Source: Brachynemurus nebulosus (lineage: Eukaryota; Arthropoda; Insecta; Neuroptera; Myrmeleontidae). Taken from it: a stretch of 64,000 nt of DNA. The translations under genes were made by a program, and so were the position numbers. Under the pieces are notes generated by a model, which ran no database searches, was not told the DNA's origin, and saw only the letters and a list, made by a program, of their open reading frames with translations. This document shows positions 33,680-45,370 of this stretch, in pieces. The stretch lies in the NCBI GenBank assembly GCA_035578155.1, contig JAPWDM010000020.1:7546055-7610054 (forward strand), given 5' to 3'. Numbering within the stretch: the stretch's first letter is position 1; each line of letters opens with the position of its first letter.

Positions 33680-34121
33680 CCGCTGCTACACGATGCTACG
33701 AACACCTTCCAACATTCGACGTTGGATGGTTCATAGCATCGTGTAGCCGTTGTTCGAACCTACGAGTGTCCAATGTCGAGCGTCAAACATTCGCATTTGG
33801 TCGTGTCCCGTTCGATGTCGGTATTCTTGCACCGAGTCAAAGGGATGCGTCGAACGTTTGAAGGTCAGTGTTGGTTGCGTTCGTTAGTTGCGCACGACTC
33901 GTTCATGTGAAGAGAGACAACATCAGTGTATAACATTAGAGATAACATCAGACAGATAACAGCGTTGTCGACTGAGTACCAACACATCATCATTCGTATT
34001 GGATCAAACATTCGATTCACCGTGTAGCAGATACATTCGTCGCATCAACTATCGAACTTAATTGCCTCAAACGTTCGACCGAACGTTGGAAGGAACGTTC
34101 GTAGCATCGTGTAGAACCCGC
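33680..34121. mobile_element. CpG-rich TIR element with CGTTCG motifs
   Basis: The left end CTACACGATGCTACGAACAC and the right end GTTCGTAGCATCGTGTAGAA are inverted repeats of about 40 bp, continuing into CTTCCAACATTCGACG and its counterpart. GCATCGTGTAG also occurs internally near 33736 in inverted orientation. ACGTTCG, CATTCGA and TTCGAAC motifs are frequent. No target duplication could be fixed. The 68-codon plus-strand frame over it is not credible as a gene. Confidence 0.72.
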
Positions 34122-34859
34122 TTAAATGGAATAACGGTTAGCCATACTTTTCAGAACGTGTAGCAGAAAACTCAAAAAATATATGCTTGCATAATATCTT
34201 AATATTTATCAATTCACTGAAACTTGACGGCTATTGGGTCAATGCGGCTGCAGGTGCTCTTATTTTATTTTCAAACTTTTTGATTACTATAATAAAGTGA
34301 TCATTCTCGCGTAAATGTTCAATATATATATTAAAGAATAAGTACCTACCTACACATAAAAAAATACGGTGTGAAGTCTAAGTTCGTGCATATTCATTCT
34401 AATTTACGGTATCTATTTTTTATGACTTATTATTTAGAGGTTATAAAAATAACTTATTTTAGATTCAGTTTTATCGCAGTATTTGTTTGTGAATTATAAT
34501 TATAAAATGTGAATAAAATACATTATTTATCCTTTGTTTAAGAATTTATTTCATAATAGACATTTGTTCCAATAATGGGTGTCTAACTTTTAGTGTTAAT
34601 AATTTTGTTTTGTTCGGATACGTGTGCTAACATTATGTTAAAGAAAACCATTAGTAAATAAAAATTTTTGGGTTATATTTTCTTAAAAACATATTCATTG
34701 GATTAAAAAAACTTGCTTTCATGCTTATTAAGAAAAAAAAGGGTGTTTAATTTAATTTTTATAAGCCAATTTCATTGCACACCTACAAAAAGTGTTCCGG
34801 TATAGGGGCTTTTACATTATATAAAAGTATCATGACAATATAATAAAAATATCTCTGTC

Positions 34860-35040
34860 CCAGCCAGAGCTGACGAGAGAAATGACGAGCCCGCGGCACA
34901 ACAAAAAATTTTCAGACATTTTTTTCTCCAAAAGTACAGTTGACAAGCAAAAAAAAGTCTTTTTATTTTGACCGGGCCCCCTTTTTAGGGTACGTGTCCC
35001 GGACAAATGTCCCACCTGTTCCTCCTCTCTCGCCGGCCTT
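34860..35040. repeat. GC-richer repeat related to 49.8-49.97 kb
   Basis: ACGTGTCCCGG and GACCGGGCCCC around a T-rich middle resemble the CACGTGTCCCGGGCGG MITE at 49796-49974. Terminal repeats are not clear here. Confidence 0.35.
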
Positions 35041-35869
35041 GGTCGTAATATCCTCCCGATAATAGTGAATTTTCGAAAATCAACCTACTTCAATTCAGAA
35101 ACTAAGCTTTTCAAAATACTACGACACAAAGATTAATAATAACGTTTCCTACGTCTGTTTTTGAGACTTTCGTGTTACACAGATGCAGCTAACACCTTTC
35201 TCTTTAACATTTTTGACCTAAAGGAATTATCAGTGTAGGAAAATAATTCAAATACTACTTAATATATCCTTCAAAATATAATATGTTGAAATACGTGGAA
35301 AAAATATTTATTACTTTTAAATACTTTAAAGTATTTCAAAATCAATTCGCTAAGTGCGTGCTAAGCACACATTAGATTAGGACTTCGTTGCTAGTATCTG
35401 GAATTTTCCACAATTTTCCGAATAAAATATTTCTTGCTTATATTTAATATAAAAATTAGCATTTAATTTTTCATAGTATGCTTATATAAACTTTTTTATC
35501 TACAACTACCTTGAAATTGCTCGTTTATTGTACAAAGTACTATCTAAGTAAGCTACGTTTTACATACAGCCATATTCCCATCTGTACAAAAAATGGCTCT
35601 TTACACGCATGTATACTTAAAATACCAACGCTTACCTACACTTTTGTTAGTTCTTATATTATATATTATACAGTGATATATATATGATATACATATTATA
35701 TTAGGCTTTGTTCAAAAATTTTACCTAACAACTGAATGTTTACGTTTGTTTGAAATAAATTTTAAATACTACATAATTTTAATGTATTATATTTGTAGAT
35801 TTGTACCAAATTTTTATCGTTTATTGTGAATTTCATGTTAGTTGTCGATAAAGTATAGTACGTAACTCG
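35041..35869. other. AT-rich DNA without a gene
   Basis: Nothing recognised. Confidence 0.5.
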
Positions 35870-35965
35870 GTTGTAAGGCATATTACACACTCGCGCAATT
35901 ACGCACTCGCCGCTACGCGGCTCTTGCGTAACTTTTTCGCTCGTGTGTAATATGCAACTTACAAC
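35870..35965. repeat. 96-bp hairpin MITE
   Basis: GTTGTAAGGCATATTACACA faces TGTGTAATATGCAACTTACA, with inner CTCGCGCAATTACGCA against TGCGTAACTTTTTCGC and a CCGCTACGCGG tip. Almost the whole unit folds on itself. Confidence 0.85.
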
Positions 35966-36435
35966 TTCAGTCACATAATATACTTTTATGGTTACATACC
36001 CAAAATCATAATCATTCCTCTCATAAGAGAAAATTTCAATTAATAAGCAATAAAAAACATTTGCTTCAATTTTTAGAGGGTTATCTCCATATTGAAGAGT
36101 TAGAATGAAACTGCTTTTTTGCTTTTTTCAACGTACCGTTTTATATGGAGTATTATTAGAAAGAGCTGGAGTATTATTAGAATGAGATCTGCAATTATAA
36201 CTTTGCAACCGTGAGTTCGAAACAAAAATACGAATTTTAGAATTTAATAAGAACACACAACTAAATTTATTTTGACTCAGTTTGGTCAGTAACGAAAATT
36301 GGAGATGAAATTCTTCTTTCCCACATGTTTCACGACCTTATTTAATATCATTAAAAAGATCTCTTAAAATGAATTTTCTTCCGTAAGCTCCATTAGTGAA
36401 CACGATCCAAGTCCCCACTTGTGGTACACCATTGA
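35966..36435. other. AT-rich DNA without a gene
   Basis: Nothing recognised. Confidence 0.45.
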
Positions 36436-36778
36436 AAAGCTCTTTAAAAATGCTCTTCATTAATACTAAACAAAATGTTAATTTGTCGATTATTTTTTGA
36501 TGAGTACGAATAAAAAGTTTCAGTATGTTAAAGAATAATTGCAGTCATTTTAAGCATCTGACCTAGATTAAATTCCGTGATTCAAAAATAATCGATTAAT
36601 TGGTAATGTTTTGTATGTGTCAACTTAGAGGCTGATGGATTTGATATTTGTCACTTTAAATACAAGAAAATACATTTAAACTTATTGCCAGGGAAACTTA
36701 TTTTTCATATTCCTTAAAAAATAATTATTAAATTAACATTATGTTTGGTACTAATGAATAGCATTTTTAAGGAGTTTT
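36436..36778. repeat. Degenerate inverted repeat element
   Basis: TTTAAAAATGCTCTTCATTA and CTAAACAAAATGTTAATTTG (36445-36485) are complementary to 36730-36770. The similarity fades outwards through CCACTTGTGGTACACC and its counterpart. Borders unknown. Confidence 0.6.
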
Positions 36779-37956
36779 CCAGTAACGTATTACAAGTGAA
36801 GTCTTACAATTTAAGAAAATAGGGTTTGATTGGTTGGAGCCTAAAGTTGGTTGCAGGAGATTCCCTATTCATTCATTTCCAAGGAATGAATAATAATTGA
36901 GGAAATTTCAATTAATTCTTATAAGTGTTGCACACTTTATCAGCCATAATTTCCATTTAAATCTAAAAATATTGAAAATATAGAAGGAACATATTATTTT
37001 CAAAATTGAATTAATTTTATTAAGTGATGAATATTTAAAATTTCAGTATGAGAAAATTTATTCAAATATAAGCAAGTACAACAATATTGTAAAAATTAAA
37101 ATGAAATTTTGTCTCATATTTCCTTTGAATCCAAAGTAATTATTTCTACGAGTAAAATGTAAATTGGTTACTGTTATAAAATTGTGAACAAAATTTGATG
37201 ATAAAGTATAACGAATTATTAGAAAAGAAAACTTAATAAATTTTTCGGATATACTACTCTCCTGCTTTTATACTTTCATATATTTGTAAAATAAAATTAA
37301 ACTGATGTTAATAAATTGTTTTATCAAGGTTTTTATTGCTTATAAAAAGACAAAAAAAATATGGTTAACTTTAACAGCGAAATCTTCAAATTTTCTTAAA
37401 TTATTTTTGACATCTAGTGCTGTCTATTATTCAGTAAACAGACCATATTTATTACAGGACATGTTTGTATACGTATGTATTTAAAAATAAAATGAATAAC
37501 ATTTTTTTTTTTCAAAATTTTGTTATTTTTCCTCAAAAAAGTTAAATTTCATTACCAATATTATATGTTGACAAAAAATATTTGAAAAGGTTAACCACGG
37601 ATACCACGATTACTGCATTGATTACAATAAATATTACAAAGTAGGAGTTGGCCGTATTTTGAGTGTATCTGGAGGCTTTGCTTATTGATACAGTTAGTCT
37701 GTAGACTGTATATGTTCATTGAGCTATGATATTTCCACTCTTAATTGTGCCCTTATATCCGACTACAAAGCAAACATCTAAAAATGATGAACAATGGTCC
37801 TATATATCTGCTTCATCAATAGGACTAATTTAAAAAACATGGTTTAATTCTCATTTCAAAACTGTTGCAGCTTAAATATAACTAATAGACATCTAGTATT
37901 TGGACTTGCAACTTACAGTGACAGTGATCAAATGGGTTATGTTTTAATGTAAACAT
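36779..37956. other. AT-rich DNA without a gene
   Basis: Nothing recognised. Confidence 0.5.
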
Positions 37957-38176
37957 CAGAGGAGTAACTACAATAGAGCAAGTGGGGCAGTCGCTCCAAG
38001 GTGTATGACAAATAAGGGCGCAACATGGAAAATACATGGGCGAAAAATAATTTTTTATTGGGAAATGGTTGCTTTTTGGCTCATCAGTTGTATTTTTTCG
38101 AAGAAAATGGACTTTTGAGAAGACAGTACTCGAGTCAAAATCGCTCCAGGACGCAAAAATTGTAATTATGCCAGTG
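37957..38176. mobile_element. hAT MITE, 220 bp
   Basis: Ends CAGAGGAGTAACTACAAT and, inverted, CACTGGCATAATTACAAT. Flanking octamers GTAAACAT (37949-37956) and GTAAACAG (38177-38184) match at seven of eight positions, an 8-bp hAT-type duplication. The 105-codon minus frame crossing it is an artefact. Confidence 0.82.
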
Positions 38177-38379
38177 GTAAACAGTATGACTACACACAAA
38201 ACACATTATGATTATTAAAACTATCAATAGAAACATATTGACTTTGAATTGACCGGCAAGTAAAAAATAAATATTCAGTGGCTTTCGCAAAATAATTTTT
38301 GGTTAGTTTATTAATTTTAAATTATTAAATTTTATGGCACTAGGTATATATATATATGAATATTTTAGGCATCAAGCCA

Positions 38380-40358
38380 AGTTTTTATATACCGGAACGC
38401 GATCCAATACTAGAACAGTTTTGATATTTATATATTAATGAAGTTATTTCTGAAAGAAACCTCTGATAACACAAATTATTATTAATAGAACGATTATTTT
38501 TCAATTTAAATTCACCTCGCATTCAATGTTTCCTTACTTAATTAAAGAAATACATATATATTGTTACAAAAAAATGAATTTTAAATTTAAAAATAGACTA
38601 AAAGATCTGAAAATAAAAAATTTTCTGAAATAGAAAAAAAGGAATTTGACAAGTAAAAAATCTTGAGTTTTTCAGAGCGTGAACATTTATTTAAATTGAG
38701 TATTTTTTATTATTAATAAATTTTTAAAATATTTCCCAGGGTTATATGGTTCTTAAAAATTGTAATAATGAAATTCTAATAATGAAATTGTAATAATGAA
38801 ATTCAGACAAATAAAATGAGTATTTATAAAATCAATTCAGGGTACAGCCATATTCTTTCAAAAAAAAATTTTTTAACAATTTTTCAATAATTAAATTCTT
38901 TTTTTAAAATCTGTTTTTAACTAGGTTTTTGTCTGACTAAAAAAAATGATTTCATAGAGAAAAATTACACAACCAATATAGACACTGAAATTAGCCAACC
39001 TGCGATATAGGTAGCTTAAGAAAAGAAGAAATTTAACGTGCAGCTGGACTAATTTACCGTACACACAAATTCATTACAAAAAATTTTTTAAATCGTATTA
39101 ACCTATTTAAGTATTTCCTTTAAAAAAAACGGGACAAGCGCTTGATATCAAATTTTAACTAAATAAATTGAAGAAACAAAAAAAATCATGACATAAAAGT
39201 ATCCGGAAGTTGTTAATACCAAAAATTTGAGTCACTAATTGTAAGCTAAATTAGTTCGTTATGTAATCGCACTCAAGGCTTCCGGGTTTTAACACAATTA
39301 GAACCGGTTGAAACAAATAGGTATAACGTAACACGTGGAAAATTTTCACTAGAAAAATGATGAAACGGAACTTATCTTAGTAACTTGAAGATGTTGAATT
39401 GCAGGAACGTATGACTAATCTTCAGTCGAAATTCAAGCATAATAATTCATGACCAACGGTACATTGAATTCGGGAACAATTTTCCGATGACAACTTCCAC
39501 ATGAATTCTATCAGCCAAAAAATTCACAATTTCAGATGTCCCGTCTTGTAGATAAAAGTGTATTTTTCAACTATTCAACTATTACAAATTTTCAACTATT
39601 TAACCATGATTGTAAGTTGCATGAAGAAAGGTGTAGGAAGGAATTTCAATTAAATGCACATTTACAAAATTTTTATAATAGACTACAATAAGTTATACCT
39701 AACCACATTTTCAAAGTTACAAATTACAAAAAAATTTTTGCAAAGCAACAATGAAATTAATAAATGTTTAAATAAATTAAAATTTCATATACCTGCACGA
39801 AGAAAGCACCAAGGAGCACGAAACTTCAAATGAAAAAGAAAATAAAATTGGTTTCACTGAGTTTATATATCCTCCATTGTGTCCGACATTCGCTTGTACG
39901 AGTGAACAACTACGCAATTTAGGGACTCTAGTCTTATGTATTACAAAAACTGTGAAGCATGTAACAATATATTAAACAGTTTTTGTTGACTACAGTATTT
40001 TGATCCTTTATTTACGTCTGATACTTAAACCGTTCTATGTTTCCTATATTGACGTCTAGATGTCACTCTATGTGTCATATTACTCATATTACACGTCTGT
40101 TTGTATATCGGTTCCCAACTCCTAGTCTCATTAATATTTCTTTGTTTGGACATAGATGTCGACATTTTGTAAAAGAAAAACATTAATAAATAAAAATTGT
40201 TGGGTTGTATTTTTTTAAAACATATTCATTGGATTAAGAAAACTTTCTTTCATGCTTATTAAGAAAAAAAAGGTGTTTAATTTACTTGTAAATCTTTATA
40301 AGCCAGTTTAATTACGCACCTAAAAATAGTGTTCCGGTATAGGGGCTTTCACCTTATA
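38380..40358. mobile_element. TIR element, CCGGTATAGGGGC family, copy B
   Basis: The left end TATACCGGAACGCGATCC is collinear with 27323-27480 of copy A. The right end GTGTTCCGGTATAGGGGCTT, with the upstream CATATTCATTGGATTAA and TGCTTATTAAGAAAAAAAA, matches 34690-34820. The interior is about 1.6 kb of AT-rich DNA without a transposase. The left terminus lacks the outer 10 bp of the repeat. Confidence 0.7.
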
Positions 40359-40661
40359 TACAAACAATATTAATTGTTTTTAAATTGAATTTATTAATTT
40401 TGAAGGTTGTTTCATGAATGTTCAAATTCCAATTCTAGGAATAGCTAGCTAAATTTTCAAACTGAAACAATTCAAGCAATTAATGGAGTACATTTTTATA
40501 TTCATGAATCAATTTTTGATGCTTATTTTTGATAGTATTGTATAGAATTTATTATCAAACTTTCACTTACTACATAATTGCAATCTGTTTATACATTACA
40601 TGAAACGAAAAAGTGTCATTATTTTTAGACTGGGCTTTTATTTTATAAAATTAATTATATA

Positions 40662-41830
40662 CTACTCCAAACAATTAAGGGAGCAAAAAAAAATTGTTAA
40701 TTTTTTAGTGATTTTTGAAGGGCTGTATTTACGTGAAAAATGGTCGTATTGAGATGTTTAAAAAAGCATTTGAAAGCTCCAAGATTCTAGTTGTCAGATC
40801 TTTCGTCCAAAAATTTCTAGGAGTGACAGTTATCGAGAAATTATAGGGAATAAGCCAAAAAAAGTTTTGCAAATTTCTTGCTTTATTTTGGTCTACGGGC
40901 TTGAAAAATTTTTTCACAGTAAAACCGTGGTACTGACATGATAGCCTGTTTATTCAGCTTCAAATTCCTTTTTAAAATTTTTCTCTGCGTTGATTTGTTC
41001 CGGAGGTATCCGACGTTGAATGAAAAACGATCGTTTTGGATAAAGGATGCCTAGCTGGAAAAATTTGAAAAAAAAAATTGAATTTTTCATTCAATTTTGT
41101 TCATTTAATTTTGCTCCTTTATTTTTAATTCTGAAATTTTGAACAAACGGTTTAGGAAAACCATTCGATAGATCGATCTGCCGACTAACAGGGTTATTGG
41201 GGGTACATTGAGGTATAAAAATTCGTACAAACATTAGACTTCCCACCAATATTCGCAAGGATGCCGACGATTTTTCGCAACAAGGAAAAAAGTCCCTTTT
41301 TTCACATTTTTCAGATTAAAATTAAGGATGAAAAAAAAATTTTTTCGTAAAGTACGCCGTACAGCCTTGTAGGAAATTTATTCCATATTCCAAAACTTTC
41401 CTTCAATTTTTTGTCCGATCACTGGTTACTGAGATATCAATGGTTAAAGCAAAAACGATCCTTTTTCATTCAAAGTTGGATACCTCCGAACAAATCAACG
41501 TAGAGAAAAATTTTAAAAAGGAATTTGAAGCTGAATAAACAGGCTATCTTGCCAATATAACGGTTTTACTTTAAAAAAATTTTTCAAGCCTGTAGACCAA
41601 AAAAAAAAAGCAAAAAATTTGCAAAGACTTTTTTTGTCTTATTCCTTATAATTTCTCGATAATTGTCACTCCTAAAAATTTTTGGACGAAAGATCTGAAA
41701 ACTAAAATCTTGGAGCTTCAAAATGCTTTTTTAGACATCTCAATACGGCCATTTTTCACGTAAATACAGCCCTTCAAAAATTACTAAAAAATTAACAATT
41801 TTTTTTTGCTCCCTTAATTGTTTGGAGTAG
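40662..41830. mobile_element. Palindromic transposon with 370-390-bp terminal repeats
   Basis: Ends CTACTCCAAACAATTAAGGG, inverted at 41830, flanked by TA on both sides. Arms 40662 to about 41050 and about 41440-41830 pair through ACGTGAAAAATGG, AGGAGTGACAGTTATCGAG, TTCAGCTTCAAATTCC and TCGTTTT. The middle (about 390 bp) is unique and non-coding. TA duplication suggests Tc1/mariner-type mobilisation. Confidence 0.85.
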
Positions 41831-41834
41831 TATA

Positions 41835-42125
41835 TATTGAATAGTAGAGTCCTCCGTACCGAAGGTGCGGCCTCCAGGACGAACCTTCATCCGATGTTTT
41901 ATACTCTTGAGAAGCATTGTCATATTTGAGGTGTAAGTATCTGGGATCTCCAATACTGAGTTCCGAGTACATCAGGATTGCAGATTTTAGTGCAATCCTG
42001 AGTTTCTTTGGGAGACTGGGCATAAGCTAGTCTCTCTTGGATGCCGCGGGATACAGTGGGCCCGTATTTGGTGGCCTACGTGCAATGGGAGCGTTGAATC
42101 CCGACTCACTTACAGTATTTATTCA
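41835..42125. other. GC-richer block, no gene assigned
   Basis: A 69-codon minus frame (41814-42023) has mixed composition (SLPKKLRIALKSAIL) but no recognisable family, and it runs into the neighbouring transposon's end. Possibly retroelement debris. Confidence 0.25.
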
Positions 42126-42330
42126 TTCAAACATATATGATGCAATGCCACTATCGTATTTTAAAGCATATTTTCTATGAGAATTATATTTAGGAACTGG
42201 GTTATTTTAAGTGTTTACAAATTTCGTTGAAAATAGGCTTATTATTTTTATAATTAATACCTATACAAAATAAGATGTCCAAGATTTTCTCGTTTGTATA
42301 ACTACCCAAACATGACCAAATATTTATACT

Positions 42331-42440
42331 AATTAAAAAAACTACATAGTGACTGAAAAATTATTAAACTGTATCGGCCGGCACTTGAACTCAGGATTAT
42401 TTTATAACCAATCTTAACTGACTCAGTTTGATAACTTTGT
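42331..42440 (-). repeat. tRNA-derived SINE copy
   Basis: On the minus strand: a decayed tRNA-like head, a B box AGTTCAAGTGCC, then GGCCGATACAGTTTAATAAT, TTTTTCAGTCACTATGTAG and a T-rich tail. It has the same body as 60408-60525. Confidence 0.65.
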
Positions 42441-42489
42441 AAACACTATATGATTTTTAATTAACACAAATGAGTTGGTCATTCATACA

Positions 42490-42660
42490 AGGTGAGTTTT
42501 TTGAGAGTCACCATTTAGTACGGCTAAACTATTGACTTAATAAAAAAAATTTTTCAGATAGCAGTTATAAGTACCGCAAGAGACAGTAGATTGCCATATC
42601 GAAGAGCTTCATAGCATTTTTAATTTTTGAGCAGTAAACAAAATTGATGGAATAAGTGCA
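42490..42660 (+). repeat. Diverged end of the CAGTCAAACC transposon family
   Basis: GTGAGTTTTTTGAGAGTCA, then CGGCTAAACTATTGACTTAA and AGAGCTTCATAGC follow the order of 27580-27740 with many changes. Confidence 0.5.
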
Positions 42661-43216
42661 TTCTGTTTATAATTTTTTAAAATATTAATTGTATACGCAA
42701 TCAATAGTCTGTCATAATTGAAGGTCGAAACAAATTCTTAAATATGTTCAAATCCAACGCCTGTAGCAATAAATTTTTGTAAACATTACTAAAATGATTA
42801 AAACCACTGAAAATAGTTGAAGGCAATGTACGGTATTGAATGTGTATGCAATTTCCACAAGGTAAACGATATTGTAGACACAATGTGTGATTTATTAGAC
42901 ACTGATGAACGTAAAAATTTACAATGAGCATAATATGTACATTCCTGTTTCAAAAACAATATACAAAATACTGAAAATAGCATTATCATTGAGTCATATG
43001 TATCTTTTCGAATATACAAATACCTATCATGAGTAATGTTCATATTTGTATTGTATTCATAATTGTATAAAATACCTTTATATTCACAGTACAAATTTTC
43101 AATAGTATCGATTCTTGACATTTTAATAAAATCGTATATACTTCACTACACAATTTCGTACCGAGTGAGATTTTGAATCGCTCCATCTGAGTAATACTAT
43201 TCACACAATATAAACT
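42661..43216. other. AT-rich DNA without a gene
   Basis: The overlapping minus frames at 42701-43121 show no recognisable domain. Confidence 0.4.
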
Positions 43217-43768
43217 GTTGGCTCATCCGGAAAGTTCGTGCCGTTTTTGGTGTAAATGGCCATCCCGATTTTCTTCAAATGGCCGAAAACTGTGGGTTTT
43301 GAATGCTCAAAAGTTGCCGCTAATTCTCGATAGTTTGCCTCCGATTTCGCTTTATTTCTTGACGCATTTTTTCATCGTCAATAAACACAGGTCGACCGGA
43401 GGGAACTTCACCTTCTGAAGAAAAATTAACCTTTTAACCTTAAATCTAGCAAACTACTCCTCTACAAGTTCTGTCAGAAAGCGCATCGTCACTATAAACA
43501 CTAGAAATATTTCTCGTTCCGTCAGCTGCATTAGTACCTTTTTTAAACTCGTATAACATGACATCATGTTTCTTGATACCTAAGATTGCTCATTATTACT
43601 GACAAAAAAAATTATTTAAACACTGTTTAAAGATTTATGATACTACAAGCAACACTATCGGTCTAACAACTAACATGTTGTTGCATGTTTCGTTTGCGGT
43701 TGCTATTTGATGAAATATGAATTCATTCGGGCAGCTTCGAAAACGGCACGAACTTTTCGGATGACTTA
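43217..43768 (-). mobile_element. Internally deleted mariner transposon
   Basis: Terminal repeats of about 28 bp: CTCATCCGGAAAGTTCGTGC at the left and, inverted, GTCATCCGAAAAGTTCGTGC at the right. TA-rich sequence lies at both borders. At about 550 bp it is under half of a full mariner (about 1.3 kb). It contains only the N-terminal part of a transposase. Confidence 0.87.
43255..43592 (-). pseudogene. Mariner transposase pseudogene, N-terminal only
   Basis: From an ATG at about 43592 on the minus strand, with frameshifts, it reads VMLYEFKKGTNAADGTRNI then VYSDDALSDRT. After a damaged stretch come EGEVPSGRPVFIDDEKMRQ and, after another shift, ELAATFEHSKPTVFGHLKKI. These are the two DNA-binding helix-turn-helix segments of mariner transposases, with the GRP linker between them. 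The catalytic D,D34D domain is absent: sequence passes straight from the second helix-turn-helix into the terminal repeat. It cannot encode an enzyme, but its ends could be moved by a related one. Confidence 0.85.
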
Positions 43769-44719
43769 ATATAATATTAAAATTAAACATTTCGTTTATA
43801 AGTCAAATTATACACGTATTTAAACAAACTAAATGGGGGTATTGCTTTTATAAGAATGTTATTCTCCTGTGAAGAGTAGCCAATATTTCAAAACGTGCAT
43901 TACGAATTTATTATAGAAATTTCTTATGTCAGTAAACTTAAACAACGTGTATACATTTCGTAAAATATCGGTCTCACAAAATTGTTTGGCTCAGCAGATT
44001 GGTATACCTTCATGTATACATTGAACGTATTGTAATGGTGGTAGGTGTCAGCCGAGAACTTTAGGCAATCAAATTTACACTAATGTAGTGTTGATTGCCT
44101 CTGTGAGATTGATTAAGTTTTGGGAACTTATCATGAGCTCAAACCCCAGGTAACGTGGTTGATGTCGCCAACTAGCGGCCGTAACGTGAACTATGTGAGG
44201 CCGCCATCATGATTCCGATATTGATTTCTTACAGCAAGGGTTGATTTTGTGATTACCCGAACTTAGTGTTTTTTGAGAGAGATAGCGACCAACGAACAAC
44301 GGTGAACAAGTAGTATGATGATGCTTCGCGCATCACTTACTCACTCACAATGTGACCTTAGATAGGTGCAAACGTAATTTTGTTGTGAGTCATATAAAAG
44401 ATCTAAAACAATGTTTAAATTAATTTTGTAAAATATTTTTATAATCATTTAATAAATATAAAATACTTAAAATATAAAATAAATATAAAATATTAAAATG
44501 AAACTTTTTTATTATTTCAAATACCATAATATTTAAACATCTATCGTTTAATACAGTTTTATTTTGTAATCGACAAATTGTTCAACGCTAAACACACAAC
44601 GGAGAGTAATTCTTCGACAGAACCCGATACCTTTGGAATTTTTTATTAATGTGGCATCCAATTTAGCGCTAATTCTGCGTGGGACAACAAGTAACAGTGT
44701 TGGGCGCGAATTTTAAGTA
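43769..44719. other. Non-coding; GC-richer 44040-44360
   Basis: TAGGCAATCAAATTTACACT and AGTGTTGATTGCCT form a small hairpin near 44060-44100. AACTAGCGGCCGTAACGTGA and GAGGCCGCCATCATG near 44170-44215 look like a promoter-proximal or UTR sequence, but no open frame follows. Confidence 0.35.
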
Positions 44720-45000
44720 ATTTTAAATATAATCAAAACCGCCGCTACTGTTACAAAAACCGGCCCCAACTGTTACAGTATACATAAAGGAAAAAAGTGA
44801 AGTGTAAAAGGAGATCAAGGGCCGACAGTCACCGGTAAATACATAGTAATAGTCAATACAGGATATAAAGGTCGGTCGTCCTAGCGAAGACTGGTCGACG
44901 AGAGAGGAACATTCAGATGGACGCCAAGCGTAAATACACCAGAACTTTTTAAAGTGTGACATAGTCCCGACACACACACATGAAATGCACACTCATCGAG
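44720..45000 (-). repeat. Possible LTR-type regulatory relic
   Basis: GGATATAAAGG near 44871 is a TATA-like string, but it lies on the plus strand. On the minus strand GCGCCCAACACTGTTAC (about 44694-44708) resembles an LTR/primer-binding junction. The strands disagree and no second LTR was found, so the call is tentative. The 89-codon minus frame is not credible. Confidence 0.2.
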
Positions 45001-45124
45001 ACACACATTGGCGGTTCGCAAAAATCTATATTATAAAAATGTCATTTAATTAGAATCAGCGTTGTAATTACTTTAGTTTATTATTAGTTAACTAAACTTT
45101 GAATCGACTAATTTACTCGTTATT

Positions 45125-45370
45125 GAAACGAATATGTTGTAGAACAGTCAAAAATAAGCGACACGTATATTTTATACCTGCGGAAGAACGGTTGGAAAGA
45201 GTGAAATCGCTCTTTAAAAATTAGGGTAAAGATTGAATTTTTCATATAGGTATGTATCTCAAAAACGGTGAGAGATAGATAAAATAAAGCACAAGTATGC
45301 TATGTTGCTTTTTTAAAAAAGCTATCTACTAATCTAAGAGAGCGGTAGCTGTCGTCGACGAGAATATTTT
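45125..45370 (+). repeat. Old relative of the 55.6-57.1-kb palindrome arm
   Basis: ATATGTTGTAGAACA, GACACGTATATTTTATACCT, GAAGAACGGTTGGAAAGAGT and AAAAAGCTATCTACTAAT follow the order of 55670-55870 with about a quarter of the positions changed. Confidence 0.6.

Larger units (their letters stand above)
27307..34822. mobile_element. TIR element, CCGGTATAGGGGC family, copy A (composite)
   Basis: The left end GTAAAAGCCCCTATACCGGA and the right end TCCGGTATAGGGGCTTTTAC are inverted repeats of about 28 bp. The left subterminal part (27307-27480) and the right one (about 34600-34800) are both collinear with copy B at 38.38-40.36 kb. Copy A is 7.5 kb against 2.0 kb for copy B, the excess being nested insertions and unassigned AT-rich DNA. 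Treating it as one element is inference from the ends. Confidence 0.6.

Noticed and set aside
44723..44992. 89-codon minus frame with several Cys and Trp
   Set aside because: No family resemblance, and it ends in a possible LTR-like block; treated as chance.
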